Below, one piece after another: positions 23,503-35,139 of a stretch of 64,000 nt of DNA. The DNA is from Breviolum minutum Mf 1.05b.01 (taxonomy: Eukaryota > Sar > Dinophyceae > Suessiales > Symbiodiniaceae). Every line of letters starts with the position of its first letter. The first letter of the stretch is position 1. The stretch covers positions 37,580-101,579 of the forward strand of contig DF240780.1 of assembly GCA_000507305.1 (NCBI GenBank), read 5' to 3'. The translations under genes and the position numbers were made by a program. The notes under the pieces are model-generated. The model saw only the letters and a program-made list of their open reading frames with translations. It was not told the origin of the DNA and made no database searches.

Positions 23503-26500
23503 CTGACGACGTCAGCTGGCTGCCATTTAGGGCCCAAAAGTTCCAGCTGAACTTAAAAAGGCAAGGTCCACCTGTAGTTGGTTCATGATGATGCTCATGA
23601 ACCAGGGGAAAAAAAGTGTAGGGGAATCAAACCATTATTAATTATCTATACTATAATTCCTAAACCTGAATGTTTTGAAATTTGAATCTTATCTGGGCAA
23701 AGCATTATCTATAATTCCTAAACCTGAATGATGTTGGGGATTTTGCGGGGATTCCCCTCCTGATCCTAGACCACCATGCAAAAGGTGAGCCAACCGGCCG
23801 ATAATACACCCCCCGAAAAGTAACATGTTGAACCCAAAGTCATGAAGGTTTGGTTCAGATGACTTTCCTTTTCAATTTGTGGTGCTTTTCAGATTCCATC
23901 TTAGTTTTCAGGGGTGAAGGTTGTTTATCATCCCCTATCAATGGTTTTTTTCACGCGGGCTATATATAAACCCTACAAGTGGAGTATGTCACCCCTACTT
24001 CTAGCTGGTGACAAGAAACATTTTGAAGCAATACAAAGGCGAGGTGAAGTTGAACGCGAAAGCCGTGCGGGAGGGAACCCCCGAAATCCCTTGAGATGTT
24101 TTTTCCGGTTGGAAAATATAACAACAACCAACAACAAAAAAAACAACAACTACGACTTCATAACTCGGTCACAAAAAGGATCAATAAGGTGTTACTATAG
24201 TGATTTTTGTTTCAATCCAAAGAAAACGGACAGGCTTCGGCGGGGGCGCTGAGGATATCTTTGGCAAAAGGTCTCCTTTATGCGAGAGTACACTCTGACA
24301 CTTGAAATTCTCAGCCAAATTCATTCAACCTTTTTACACCCTAAGGATCTTGGACCCTCCAATGGCCTATTTTCAGTGGCTATCTTAAAGGAGTGTAACC
24401 ATAGTTGTATGTTTCCAAAAATAGGGGTACCCCAAAATGGATGGTTTATAATGGAAAACCCTATTAAAATGGATGATTTGGGGGTTCCACTATTTTCGGA
24501 AAACTTCCATATACAACCAGCATCAACCGCACCCTCCACCCTCCCCGTCAAAAACAAAATCGTCTTCGATCGTCTGAATCGTCTTCTATCGTCTTATGTC
24601 TGTTGGGGAACCTTGGCATTGCTTTTGATTTCTTGGGCGTGAGGGAAACCAACATTTGGCCTAAAAAAGGCTCTAAATGATTGTCCCGCCAAAAAGAGAC
24701 GATTGGAAGAGAACACATGATCAAACAAAATTTCAAACCTGTTTGCTGTTCCTTTACTACGTTCCTTTAGAGCCATAATTCTATCGTTAGTGAGATCCCG
24801 AAGTGTAATTATCTACCCCTGCAGAACTAGTTGAGCACCTGAAAAAAATACCATCCGAACAGGAAGGTAAATCTTCCAACCACCATTTTAGCTGCATGGA
24901 TTTTTGTTGATCACTTCCTCCTAAACACACCCACGTGCATGAATGAACTTCGAGGTGAAGTGCTCAATACATGGTTTTTTGTGTCATGCCATAACTATTA
25001 GTTTCAGGGAAGGTATACTGACCCCTGAACAATTCCCCCCACCTGATATCATGCACTTCATCTTCGACGCAAAGCTCACCACCCGTGTAGTCACCAAGGC
25101 CAACGATCAAGGAGATACCTTGACCTTGACGACATCAACAGAAAATTGCTGCTATTTTTAGGTATGCGGTTGAGGTTGATAGTTTATCCCGTTATTAGGA
25201 ATTCTTCCCAGTAATGATGGCAAATAAACATTTGGTAGTTGGGATTCCATCCTGGTGGTGACTGGAATTCTGGGTGAAGGGTGAACCTTAGGTATATCAA
25301 GGCGATTGAGCTGCTTTTCGTTCACTTTTCAAGCAGATTGGTGATGAATCCCATGGAACGAATCCCTAAAAACCATCACCTTCAACAAAGTTGTTAAATT
25401 CACCATCTTGGGAGGAAATCCAGCAATTCATGTCATTTATTTTTTGAAGATCCAACCTGCTCCGGCACCAGAATCCACGTGAGGCAGAAATTGCGCTCGT
25501 TTGTTGATGGCCTGGTCTGGAAAAAAACAGTTGCTGGTTGTTCTTCTGATAGGACCAATGGATGCTTTATTTACCTACATTTGGGTGTTTCCAAAAATAG
25601 GGGTATCCCAAATGGATGGTGAAAATAATGGAAAACCCTATTAAAATGGATGATTTGGGGGTACCACTGTTTTTGGAAACATCCACATTTACCCTCCAGG
25701 AAACTAACATATCCCACCTTGGGAAAAGGATGGAAAAGGACAATCATCTTGAAACGTGACCGGAAAATCCATGACAAAATCTTAGCCCTACACTCGACAT
25801 TTTCCCGGAAAATCGGCCATCCCAAAAAGAAATGTCATCTTCCATCTTCCAACCATCCATTTCAGGGGCAAGGCGTTAGGTGTCAGGGAGGGTAGTTGGG
25901 TCTTTAAACAAGAATAAATGTGGGCAAAAATATCATCTGGCCAAAAAACAATTTCACCAACCAAGATTTCCCTGAAATAAGGGGATTTCCTTCCCTCACC
26001 TACTTTTTGGGGTGAAGTTAAGTTGCGTCAAGTTTCTACACGTCGGGCAAAAATTTCCCAAGTGTCGTTCATTCCCATCCGGCCTCCCACTATACGTAAA
26101 CACGCGCCTGGTTGACGACTTGTGATGTTTACTACCCGCGGCACGGAAACCAGAACTTAATGCCTTCGCTTCCATGCTGCCACACTGTGCTGTGCACATG
26201 CTAAGGACAATTTCCTTGCATTCCTTTCGTATGTAATTGCATGGCTGTCATTTTTGGGATGCCCCATCGCGTTTCAGCGTTTGGTGCGCTTCACCACATC
26301 CAAGCCTCCAACAAGCATTCTGTGGTTTGCCACCTTTGACGAAGAATTGTGAGTCACATGACCTAACATTGCCTTATTTCAAAAGACCGACCCTCGTTTT
26401 GTGAGGAACTGAGAGGCAAAGAACCCAACATCGCCTTTACAATGTTCCTTTTTCAACATTTGGCCTTCTTCCTGGCTTGGGCAAGAATGCACACTTTGCA

Positions 26501-29500
26501 ATGGCAGTGGCTACCCCGAGGAATCCCTCCTGCAAGGCGCATTTTCCTTGGAAAAGTATTATGGAGCGGATGGCCGCATTACATGTAAATTTACAATCAC
26601 TTCTGAACGCAAGGCGTTCATTACTTGAGAAAACACAAGGAAAGTGAAACCGAGGAATGCAGCAGGATTCCTGCGAGGCGCAATCTCTGTGGAAAAAACG
26701 AAGATTTTGGGAGCGGTCGGCCGCATCACATATAAAGTTGCAGTCACAGTGAGCACAAGACACGTTTTATATACTTGAGAAAACACCAGGAATGTGGAAG
26801 GGTCGCTGCAGCGCGCGTTTCCCTTGAAGAAAGATACGGAATCCGGGAGCAGTCGGCCGCGCGTCATAAAAAATTACAATCACATTGAATGCAAGACGCC
26901 TTTTACCTGAGACCACACAAGGATTCTTGGGGGGTTGGTACGACGCAATTTTTCTTTGTAAACCACAGGGAGTTGGCCGGGGTGGTCATGCGTGACATAT
27001 AAATTCAATAAAAATGAAGCCCAGGCGCATTTTATGTGGTATACACAACGATTTCTCCGGGGCCGGTGGCAGACTGAGGAGGGGGGGTATATTAGATAAC
27101 AAGTTACAGAGATGAGGTCGCGATGAAATTTGACCAGATATCACGCATTGATCCTACGGGTTTTTGAAGTTGGTGCCAATTTGAAGACGGGCTTTTTGTT
27201 GCCCAATCAAGTTTGACAGCAAACGCTACTGTAAAGGGACTGTTTTTCTTAAGAGAAAAGTAGATTTCAAGTAGTTTCCAATCATCATGTCTCAGAAGAT
27301 ACTGTTGATGGAAGAAATCCTGCACCACCTGGGATGCATGAAACCTTGTAAATATTTGTAAATAATGGGACATTTACCCATATCAACAAGTGATCGCCGG
27401 ATTTTTTCCATCAACGTCGTACGTTTAATTTCGGCGGTGAATCTAACCTCCCTTCAACATCACTAAACGAGGTTGACAGAACCATCACTTTAAGCTCTGA
27501 AAGGGGTGATGTTTTAAAGCTGCTGTAATATGGGGGAGGTATGACATCAAACCCTGCAGTGTGAACCACCCAGGGTTCGGGGAAGTTCATACATGCTGAT
27601 CAATGAACCATTTGCATAACAGCTTCAATGATCCTGAGGGGACAAGAATCAATTTCCATGAGCTCACATATTTCAAAGCTATGAAGACAAAACGATTCAA
27701 TGTGAAGGATGTTACCTGATTTCATACCAGCTATCAGAATTCTGCCGGTTTTTCCTGGAATGACACCGTGACATTTGATCTCCTTGGATGTGTCTTTCTT
27801 TTTGGATAAGCTGCGATGCGCAAAAATCAGGCCGACAATCCGACAATAAGAATGATTTCCCTTCAACTTCACAATCCCATATGCTCCTTGTGGAGAATAT
27901 TTACCTACTTTTCACCTTGAATGTAGCCATTTTTCAGCTTTTGCAGGTAAATAATCCCACACATGGAGTATCTGAGAATGAATTCTCATGGGGGAATTTT
28001 CACCATACGCTTTCTCTTCACCTCCACATCCTCGGCCAAGCACCTTCCTTCCGCCAAGCTGCGATGGTGCTGCTACACCGTTCTGGCTTCAGGATCCGTT
28101 CCAATTCAAAACAACGCAAGGCCAACTCGGGGAAAAGTTTGGTACCATTCGGAGCCTGCCGAGACATGAAATTCACCATCCACCGGCAGGATGGATTTTG
28201 TTGTTCCAAGGAAGGAAATTCATGAATCACGACACGGTGGCATTTTTTGTGTTGGTTTCAATTGAAATTTTGAAAGGTATTTTTTGTTAAGTAGGTGAAT
28301 AATCCCAAGTTACTATCTACATTTATTCTTTGCTAAAATCTATCTACCTGTATGTACCCTGGACATCTATTGAACGGGTAAAATTTTGTTTTTGAATTCG
28401 GAATTCCCCAGATTTTTCCGTTTTTGTTGGGCTGACGGGTTTTAACCTTTGGCCACCAGCAGTCGTGATGAACGTTGGCCTGTAGTGAAGATGGTTGAGA
28501 TTGACCGGTCCTCTCCGAAAAAAAGCCGGAGAACCCCGTGAAAGTTTAACAGAGCCACTGAAAAATATACATACCTGGAACCCGTTTGTCCTCTATTTTG
28601 GGGCTTCAACCCTCCAAATTAAGGTCTTTTCCAATCAAACAAGGGTCATTTAGGTTCCAGGTATATTTATATATACCATCCTAAAAGGAAAGGATCGGGT
28701 TCCTAACCATCATTTTTCAGGGGCTATTGTTAACTTCAGGGGCATGTACCCAGATGCGCCGAATGTATGGATTACTTGCTTACCTACATGAAACATGGCT
28801 ACATGAAGAAGGGGAAATGGCGGGGTAAATATTCCCCATCCCATCATGGAGCATCTGGATAAACAAAACAACATGTTTAGTAGTGGCATCCCGCCGTCTG
28901 ACATGAGATACAATCCCATACCATCCATGTATGGTATATTTACCTACATTTAGTTGATTTTTATGGTAAATGTAGGTGAATATACCATACATGGATCCTA
29001 TGGGATTGGCATTCCGTTTTTTATTGTCAAAATTGATGTAGAGGTACATGTTACATGTTTCTTTTCCAACATCCAACTCCCCCCTCCTGTTCCCCCCCAA
29101 AAAAAAAAAGTTCGTTAGAGGTTCACTCACTATATAGATGTTTCCGAAAATAGTGAGTTTCCCCCCAAATCATCCCATTTTAATAGGATTTTCCATTATT
29201 TTCACCATGCATTTTGGGGTACCACTCTTTTAGGAAAACACCCAAATTTAGGAAACACCCACTATTTTAAGGAAACACCACTATTGGGTCATTTTTTAGG
29301 TTCACTCACTATGAATCGATGCTTCCGCCTCCAAGGATGCTGGCATAGAACCAACTGTAAAGGATCCATGAATACCTGAAACCCGTCGATCTCTTAATAG
29401 TCGGCTTCGCGGTTTTCGTTTTTGGCGAAAAAACACGATGTTATCTACTATACCATCTGCTTCTTGAAAAGAAAGACCTACAACCAAAACATATCAAAAC

Positions 29501-31430
29501 AATTTGAGAAAAAGTTGTGGAATTTGTTTGGTTCAATTGGTTCAAAAACTGGGAATGGTACAAACCATCACTTGTTGATGCTCAACCCTCAACACTGTCC
29601 TTTACTCCGACCATTTGATGGGGCTAAATGGATGTGGTACCCCCAAATCATCCATTTTAATAGGGTTTTCCATTATAAACCATCCATTTTGGGGTGCCCC
29701 TATTTTTGGAAACACCCAAATGGTCATCCATTCTCATCCACCCATCACGATCAGCATAGCTCCAAGAAAGTATAGCATGCCCGGAAAACCACAATTCCCT
29801 AGTCTTCCAAATACCTGCTCAGGTTTGGTCTTTGGGGTAGAATTTTGGGGAGTCCAGTCATACCTCCTCATGTTTGGTGTTTGGGAGAAGACTAGGGCAA
29901 TTGAGAAAAAAGAAACATCTTAAAATTCCGGTTAAATCCTGGGTTTATGAAATAACCCCCATATAACATGGATAGTATACTCCTCCATATACCCTACTTG
30001 GAGGTTCAGGATACTTAGTAAGTGGATAGTAACCAGGATTACAACCTCTATAAGTGGGTTATATGTCCCCTAACTAGGGTTATAAACCTACAACCGGGAT
30101 ATCTTTCCATTGCTCAACTGTACTTTCAAGATACCTTCTGATGAGAGCTTGATCACCTTCTCCCTGCCCTTCGGAGAGTGCCGAACCAACATGGGGCGTG
30201 AGTCGTAGCAAACCATGAAAAATTGTTGGGGGACTTACTACCCCCCATGGATGAATAGTGACACAGATTTTGCTTAAGTTGCAAAAGGAAAAAGTATTTG
30301 AGTAAGAAACACTTTGGAAGATGATGTGTTCCTTTTCAATTGGGTGATTTTTAGGTTCCATGTTAGTCTTCCGGTGGACTAAGCAAGATCACCTTGGACT
30401 AATCCAAGTTTTTCATAAATGTATCAAATGGCCGCAGGGGAATATATAGCAGCTGGGTTTTGAGCATCGGGAAAAAGCCAAAGCCAAACCCGGAACACAT
30501 CATGTTGATACTGGGAAAATCTCGTGGAGAAAACCCACTTTTGCCAAAAGGATGGGAACAAATCAACAAATCAATCGACTTTAAAGAGTGGAAACGAAAA
30601 CATACGCCCCCAAAAAAAACACATCTAAAAACCAATACTAGTTGGTGGTTGAACCAACCCACTTGAAAAATATCAGTCAAAATTGGATCATCTCCCCAGG
30701 TAAGGGTGGACATAAAAAATATTTGAAACCACCACCTAGAACATTTTGAACCCACCAATTGGTAGTTTGGTTCGATGTTTTTCAGCTTTACCTTTTGTTG
30801 CCCCACTTTCAGCAAGATTGACCTCGACACGTCCAGCAACAACCAAAACATCCAGGAGAAACCGCCTACCAAGGAATCCAGGAAGAGCCTGCCTATATAG
30901 AGTAGGAATTGATTGTCTCAAATGTCATCCACAGAATAGGATTTGAGTTCTAATCTTAAAACATGGAACCCCAATTTACATGTCAATTTGGTGATTTTTA
31001 AGTTCCATGTGAATTTTCAGGGGTATGATATACGTAATCCCTTTCTTAAGGATCAGATCCACAGAAACTGTTTCTTGTCCACCTTGGAACAAGCTGGCCA
31101 TTTGCCACTTTGTTCTGCTTCACGAAGCAGCCGAAGCACTTCAGCATACCTTGCTGAAAAGAGTTTGTTTTCGTTGAAAGTTGGAAAGGCTGCGAAAAAT
31201 TACATCCCTAAAAAACCTAGCATGTCTCGTACAAAGGCGTCATTTTAAAAATAATGTATCTTTTCAGCCACTATTTCTTAGGGGGCATTCGTTAGTTTTC
31301 ACCCAACCAGAAGCCAATCGCCAAAACATGTTGCAGTCGAAACCTCACTGATGTTCCATTATTGGCAGCCAACTTTCAGAGCAATTTCATCCACTCAAAT
31401 ACGTCGATCATCAGCGGTAAGAGTGAGTAG

Positions 31431-31521
<91 letters not shown>

Positions 31522-31652
31522 TATACCTATCACATGACTATATCATAATATACAACAATATAGTTGAACCTTGCAAAGAACTCAATCTCTCTGCAAGATC
31601 CCAATGTATGTCCCAACCCCTCACTTTCATAGCCAAGTCTCTTTGTCGGAAC
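23346..31652 (-). CDS. 2OG-Fe(II) oxygenase-like protein, eight exons
   Basis: Exons (minus): 31570-31652, 31083-31149, 30135-30162, 29332-29375, 28063-28155, 25457-25511, 25043-25118, 23346-23502. They join in one frame to about 200 residues ending at a stop. The fold signature is complete: iron ligands His and Asp in LPHVDSGAGAG, a GLGDYTGGEL strand, the distal ligand His in GWTQRHWTKPF about 47 residues later, and the 2-oxoglutarate-binding Arg nine residues on in GERFSLVWFTP. Upstream are a helix YAEVLRLLREAEQSGKWPA, GSFTVGSMP and FPELALRCFELERIL. I recall this family as multi-copy in dinoflagellates; its substrate is unknown to me. The N-terminal start was not found, so more exons may lie above 31652. 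It is transcribed in the same direction as the AKR gene. Confidence 0.82.
24408..24513. mobile_element. MITE family C copy
   Basis: The core of about 60 bp (GGTACCCCAAAATGGATGG onward) is identical to the copy at 15597-15700, which suggests recent amplification. Confidence 0.75.
25043..25118 (-). CDS. 2OG-like exon (GLGDYTGGEL)
   Basis: Encodes ISLIVGLGDYTGGELCVEDE then VHDI and two bases. Acceptor TCAAG|GTATC; donor ATCAG|GTGGG. TCAGGT is repeated at the next acceptor. Confidence 0.87.
25457..25511 (-). CDS. 2OG-like exon with iron ligands HxD
   Basis: Encodes AINKRAQFLPHVDSGAGA. His and Asp of PHVD are the first two facial-triad ligands. Acceptor ACCAG|GCCAT; donor GCAG|GTTGG. Confidence 0.87.
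25585..25692. mobile_element. MITE family C copy
   Basis: GGGTGTTTCCAAAAATAGGG ... GTTTTTGGAAACATCC. It lies in the 2OG-like gene just upstream of exon 25457-25511. Other copies: 29138-29251, 29630-29720, 49109-49209, and a right half at 37480-37535. Confidence 0.75.
26521..27060. repeat. Minisatellite, about four units of roughly 137 bp
   Basis: Units begin near 26521, 26661, 26798 and 26934. Each contains a GGCGCA-like block, GGAGCGGTCGGCCGCATCAC-like block, TTACAATCAC and ACTTGAGAAAACACAAGGA. Divergence increases to the right. The open minus frames across it (26437-26867) come from the repeat. Confidence 0.78.
28063..28155 (-). CDS. 2OG-like exon (FPELALRCFELERIL)
   Basis: Encodes 31 residues including NGTKLFPELALRCFELER and ILKPERCSSTI, phase 0 at both ends. 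Acceptor CGGCAG|GCTCC; donor CCATC|GCAGC (GC donor). The helix precedes the HxD-bearing strand. Confidence 0.8.
28917..29004. mobile_element. MITE family B copy, near-perfect hairpin
   Basis: CCCATACCATCCATGTATGG ... CCATACATGGATCCTATGGG, about 88 bp with a short central loop. Nearly the whole element can fold into one hairpin. Confidence 0.8.
29332..29375 (-). CDS. 2OG-like exon (GSFTVGSMPASL)
   Basis: This 44-nt exon encodes IHGSFTVGSMPASL. Acceptor TTTCAG|GTATT; donor TCCTTG|GAGGCG (GA donor). Confidence 0.7.
30135..30162 (-). CDS. 2OG-like micro-exon (EKVIKLSSE)
   Basis: This 28-nt exon reads EKVIKLSSE plus one base. It fits the phases on both sides and gives SKEKVIKLSSEGIHGSFTVG, the expected order for the family. 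The acceptor is GGCAG with one extra G before the exon; the donor is GAAG|GTATC. Confidence 0.6.
30639..30739. mobile_element. MITE family A copy
   Basis: Complete inverted termini (TAGTTGGTGGTT / AACCACCACCTAG). It lies in the 2OG-like gene's intron between 31083 and 30162. Confidence 0.75.
31083..31149 (-). CDS. 2OG-like exon (YAEVLRLLREAEQSGKWPA)
   Basis: Encodes an amphipathic helix followed by GKWPACSK. The acceptor is GCAAG|GTATG. The donor is CCAAG|GTGGAC. Joining to the next exon requires one shared G, so this junction is one base uncertain. Confidence 0.75.
31431..31521. repeat. (ATC)n microsatellite, about 30 units
   Basis: Uninterrupted CATCATCATC for about 91 bp, in the 2OG-like gene's intron between 31570 and 31149. 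The poly-isoleucine frame is an artefact. Confidence 0.97.
31570..31652 (-). CDS. 2OG-like gene, first exon seen
   Basis: Encodes VPTKRLGYESEGLGHTLGSC and REIEFFAR, then two bases that complete the Arg before YAEVLRL. The acceptor is GGCAG|GTTCC and the donor GCAAG|GTTCA. GCAAGGT is repeated at the acceptor of the next exon. Another frame is also open here, so the frame choice rests on phase. Confidence 0.6.
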
Positions 31653-32472
31653 CTGCCAGTGGATACCGGAACCCCCCAATTTGGATGAACAACATGAAAT
31701 ACATGAATGTGACCAGCAAGAGGCTGTGAAGTTATTTTTTTGTTGCCCGTAAAGGTTCATGTAGAAATCAGAAGCACCGAAACAATGGTGTCACTCTTGT
31801 TCTGAAAAGAACTGGGTGGTGCTCATACCCGACCTTGTTGCTCATTTGCTCGTCATTTAGTAGGGAAAATGGTCAGCCATGCTGCTCATTTGCTCATGAC
31901 GCTACGCACAGCCCAGAGAAGCTCTTTTGAAATCAAAAAGCCAAAAGGATTCCCAAAACGCTAAAGAGCAACAACACAAAACGCTGAATCCTACTTCTCA
32001 CCACAATGGATTGGGATATCCCCTTCCAAGTATATAAACGTCAGTAGCTAAAGGGAAAAGATATCACCAGCACAACAAGAGATGATACTACAACTGGGAA
32101 GGGGGGTCAACCCAAATTATGGATCATCATAATAGTCACTACCAAACAAGAATCCATCACAAACCCATGCCATAAAAAAAACTGGCTTGCTCAACTAGCT
32201 CATGTTCTTCCCACGTTTTTTTGTGACTTTCATCACTACGCAACAATCCGGGGTGCAACAGGTAACCATACGTGCTAGGGGTCGATCAACTCTTTATCTA
32301 TCTTTATATGAGGGATGGTCATCCAACGCCTTAACGAGAATCCCTATAAGGGGGGACCCATACGCCCGTTATGAATCAATGAGGGGTATGACTACCCGTA
32401 CAGAAACGCGGGGGAGTTTGATCGACTCCCAAAAGCACATATTATATAATCGACCATAGAAAACTCAAACAA

Positions 32473-32600
32473 CTACTTGGATGTCCTAGGGAATTTAGTA
32501 AATGGTTTGTAGATGGGTTATAACCTACTTATAAGTAGGGTATATTGGGGTTATAACCCATTTACTAACCATTTACTAAATTCCTGGGACATCCAAGTAG
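32473..32600. mobile_element. MITE family E copy
   Basis: CTACTTGGATGTCCTAGG ... CCTGGGACATCCAAGTAG, with inner facing blocks (TTTAGTAAATGGTT / AACCATTTACTAAA) and a TATAACC-rich centre. Confidence 0.82.
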
Positions 32601-33628
32601 GGCGTCTTTTTTTCCGGCTAAGGTGACTCTTTTGGTTTGGTTCATCTTGAAAGGGTCTGTGCACCAATTATCACCTTGGTGATAAGCCAACAATGTTGAA
32701 AAATCAGGTTGAAATCATTATAACATTTTGTTTGGAAACCACCAACCCCTAAGATACAAGGAATTCGTCACATCAACTCTTGTAAATGAAAAAACATGAT
32801 AAACATGGCTTGTTTCGGAAAATCCAGCATTTCGAGTAGGTTTTGCTTTCCTCCCTAGCTTCATTCATCTTTTGGGGGAATCTGCGTCATCTGGTGAGCA
32901 TTGATGAATCCATCATTTTCAGCCCCCCCCAAAAAAGGGAAATGTCTAAAGTCTAAGCCCACCCAAAAATGAAATTGGATCAACAATTACCACCTTCCCC
33001 CCAAAAAAGACTAACATCAGTAATTTAAAAAGAAAAAATGACTAAAAAACAACCGCCCCTTGGTCCATCCCAAATCGCCACGGGCCGCATTTTTGTTAAC
33101 CAAAATCCCTCACCTCCGTGATCCTTGTGAGGGGGCTGTTTTTTTCAGCAAGGAATTCCTTCGTCAAAATCTGGGTCAAGGGAACCTCAAAGGGATCTGG
33201 TGGTTGCTTGTTTCTGTTTCATGGGAGTCTATGATGGGACCAATTTACCCCCCCCCACCCCCGGAAAAAAAAAAACGTACCCCACTCAGAAACAATGGGA
33301 TTTATAACCGGCCTTACTAATGGAAAACAGTGGTGATTAAGAGTGGGGCCTTATTGCGGGATCATGGTGGTTAATAATCCCTGAAAAAAGAGGCCGGTTG
33401 TTTCTTGGGGGGGTGACATTGAGGGGTACCCTTAGATTCCCATGAGTGTTGGCAAACAAGAAGTTACCCTCTGGTAAAATCCACCGTTTCGATGGTATTT
33501 ATATCTATTTACTAGGAACGATGATGATTTTCGATGGCGATTTGTTGGTTCACTGGATTGCAAACCGAAACGAAACCCTGACAGGATTCTGCTGCTGGGA
33601 TTTGTTGTTTTAAAAAATGGTGAAGTGA

Positions 33629-33734
33629 TACTGTTGATGGAAGAAATCCTGCACCACCTGGGATGAAAGAAACCTTTTAAATAACGGGATATTATCCTTA
33701 TCAACTGGTGCAGGATTTCTTCCATCAACAGTAC
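33629..33734. mobile_element. MITE family F copy
   Basis: TACTGTTGATGGAAGAAATC with CTGCACCACCTGGG, facing CAACTGGTGCAGG and ATTTCTTCCATCAACAGTA. The arms are almost identical. Confidence 0.82.
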
Positions 33735-33937
33735 CACACAAATTGATCTTAAAAAAAAGAGGTTAGAAAATAGGTGAAGTTAAGCATTTCAGTTGGAAAA
33801 AACATAGCCCCGGGGATGAAGAGAACGTTGCCTAGTTGGTGGTTTTTCACCAACCCATTTGAAAAATATGCGCAAGTCAAATTGGATCATTTCCCCACGG
33901 ATTCGGATGAAAATAAACAAACATGTGAAACCGCAAT

Positions 33938-34037
33938 CCCGAAGTTTAACATGGCTTCTGAAAAGTTACCTTCCCAATAGGAAAGGATCGTCTTCCAACC
34001 ACCCTTTTTTTCAGTGGGCTATCTTAAACTTCGGGGG
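33938..34037. mobile_element. MITE family D copy
   Basis: CCCGAAGTTTAACATGG ... GCTATCTTAAACTTCGGG with internal facing blocks (CCAATAGGAAAGGATCGTCT and TTCCAACCACC). Other D pieces: 15914-16010, 28541-28743, 62692-62775. Confidence 0.72.
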
Positions 34038-34317
34038 TGTAGCAGGGGATCCATGTGAACGTTGCTGTCTTCCATGTGAAGATCATCAATTCTCACTTTT
34101 CCTGAAGGAATCGATCCATCGTTCACGATGGTTCGCATCACATGGGTTTTTGCCCCAAAAACCAGTTATAAATTCGGGGTAGTTATACCCCCTATATAAT
34201 AGGCCAGTTGAACCCAATGATATCTGGCCATTTATAGGGTTTATATAACTCCATGTACAACCCATCATTTTTTGGGGGTGCCCACTTTGGAAGGCTAAGT
34301 TTCTGGCCAAGGTTTCT

Positions 34318-34416
34318 TCAAACCACTTGTCAAAGACGTCTGGAACTTCCCTAAGGATCTTCTCTTCCACCTCCGATTTTTTGAGAAACTCTGTGTGCAC
34401 AGTATCAAGGTCACCC
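34318..34416 (-). CDS. Candidate exon (VEEKILREVPDVFDKWFEE)
   Basis: A 99-nt segment between AACAG|G and ACCTTG|GCCAGA. It encodes a charged helical stretch with EFLKKSEVEEKILREVPDVF and DKWFEETL. Codon continuity and both splice signals are good, but the protein family is not recognised. Confidence 0.5.
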
Positions 34417-35042
34417 CTGTTTGCCAAGAAATGCTTCAAATGCATTTGGGCTACCTGGAAGCTGATAATTCCAACCATGAACATAAATAGTTGGCTATCA
34501 ATTGGATGATTCCAAATCTTTACATGGGAAATGGTTCTTTAATCAAAGATCTATTCAAAAAAGAACCGGTTGTTTGGAGTTCCAGGTACAACTCAACTAT
34601 ATACTAGATACCCAGTTTCTCAGTTACCATTGACGCAATGGGTTTCTTCGGCAAGCGTCCTTTTTAGGGGGCGACCGAAAACCCTAGGGGCCTCTTTGAC
34701 AAAAGAACTCGTTTTTTTATGAGCAGAAAACAACTGGAAATTCCATCTAACCCTATGAAATCCTGGTTGATTAAACAAACGGGAATCTTTATTTCATGGC
34801 TTATTGGAATCCCCATATATAACTGAATAGTATATATATATAGTCCTATTTTGCCCTTTATAACCTGCATACTCCAAATAAGCAGTCTTTTTTCTTTCGG
34901 ACAATTCCGTGTCAATCCCATGGCAAGTGCAAAACACATCCCGTTTTTTTGTTTTTTTTGTTGAGTTGACTCATACCCTCTTGTAAACTAACATAGCTGA
35001 CTGGAATATCCCCATGTCATGTTCAATGGGAAATACATCTTC

Positions 35043-35139
35043 TAGTTGGTGGTTTCAGCCCCTTTGAAAAATATTAGTCAAAATGGGAATCTTCCCCAAA
35101 TAGGGATGAAAATGAAAAATATTTGAAACCACCACCTAG
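35043..35139. mobile_element. MITE family A copy with TCTTC target duplication
   Basis: TAGTTGGTGGTTT ... AAACCACCACCTAG, 97 bp, flanked by TCTTC at 35038-35042 and 35140-35144. Confidence 0.82.

Larger units (their letters stand above)
31653..34317. other. Non-coding stretch with MITEs
   Basis: Contains elements at 32473-32600 (E), 33629-33734 (F), 33834-33935 (A) and 33938-34037 (D), poly-A/poly-C rich debris at 32.9-33.3 kb, and no segment I can support as coding. Confidence 0.5.

Noticed and set aside
26521..27060. CRISPR-like array
   Set aside because: Units are about 137 bp, diverged and contiguous without spacers, in a spliced eukaryotic gene context. It is a minisatellite.
27716..27782. 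Exon-like segment EIKCHGVIPGKTGRILIAGM in the 2OG-like gene's intron
   Set aside because: It has good AG|G and GT sites, but its phase (0 in, 1 out) would break the frame between exons 28063-28155 and 25457-25511, and the family needs nothing there. Not counted as an exon.
31351..31548. Poly-isoleucine open frame
   Set aside because: Produced entirely by the (ATC)n microsatellite. The same applies to the poly-proline and poly-valine frames at 44817-45088 and the Lys/Phe-rich frames at 50282-50744.
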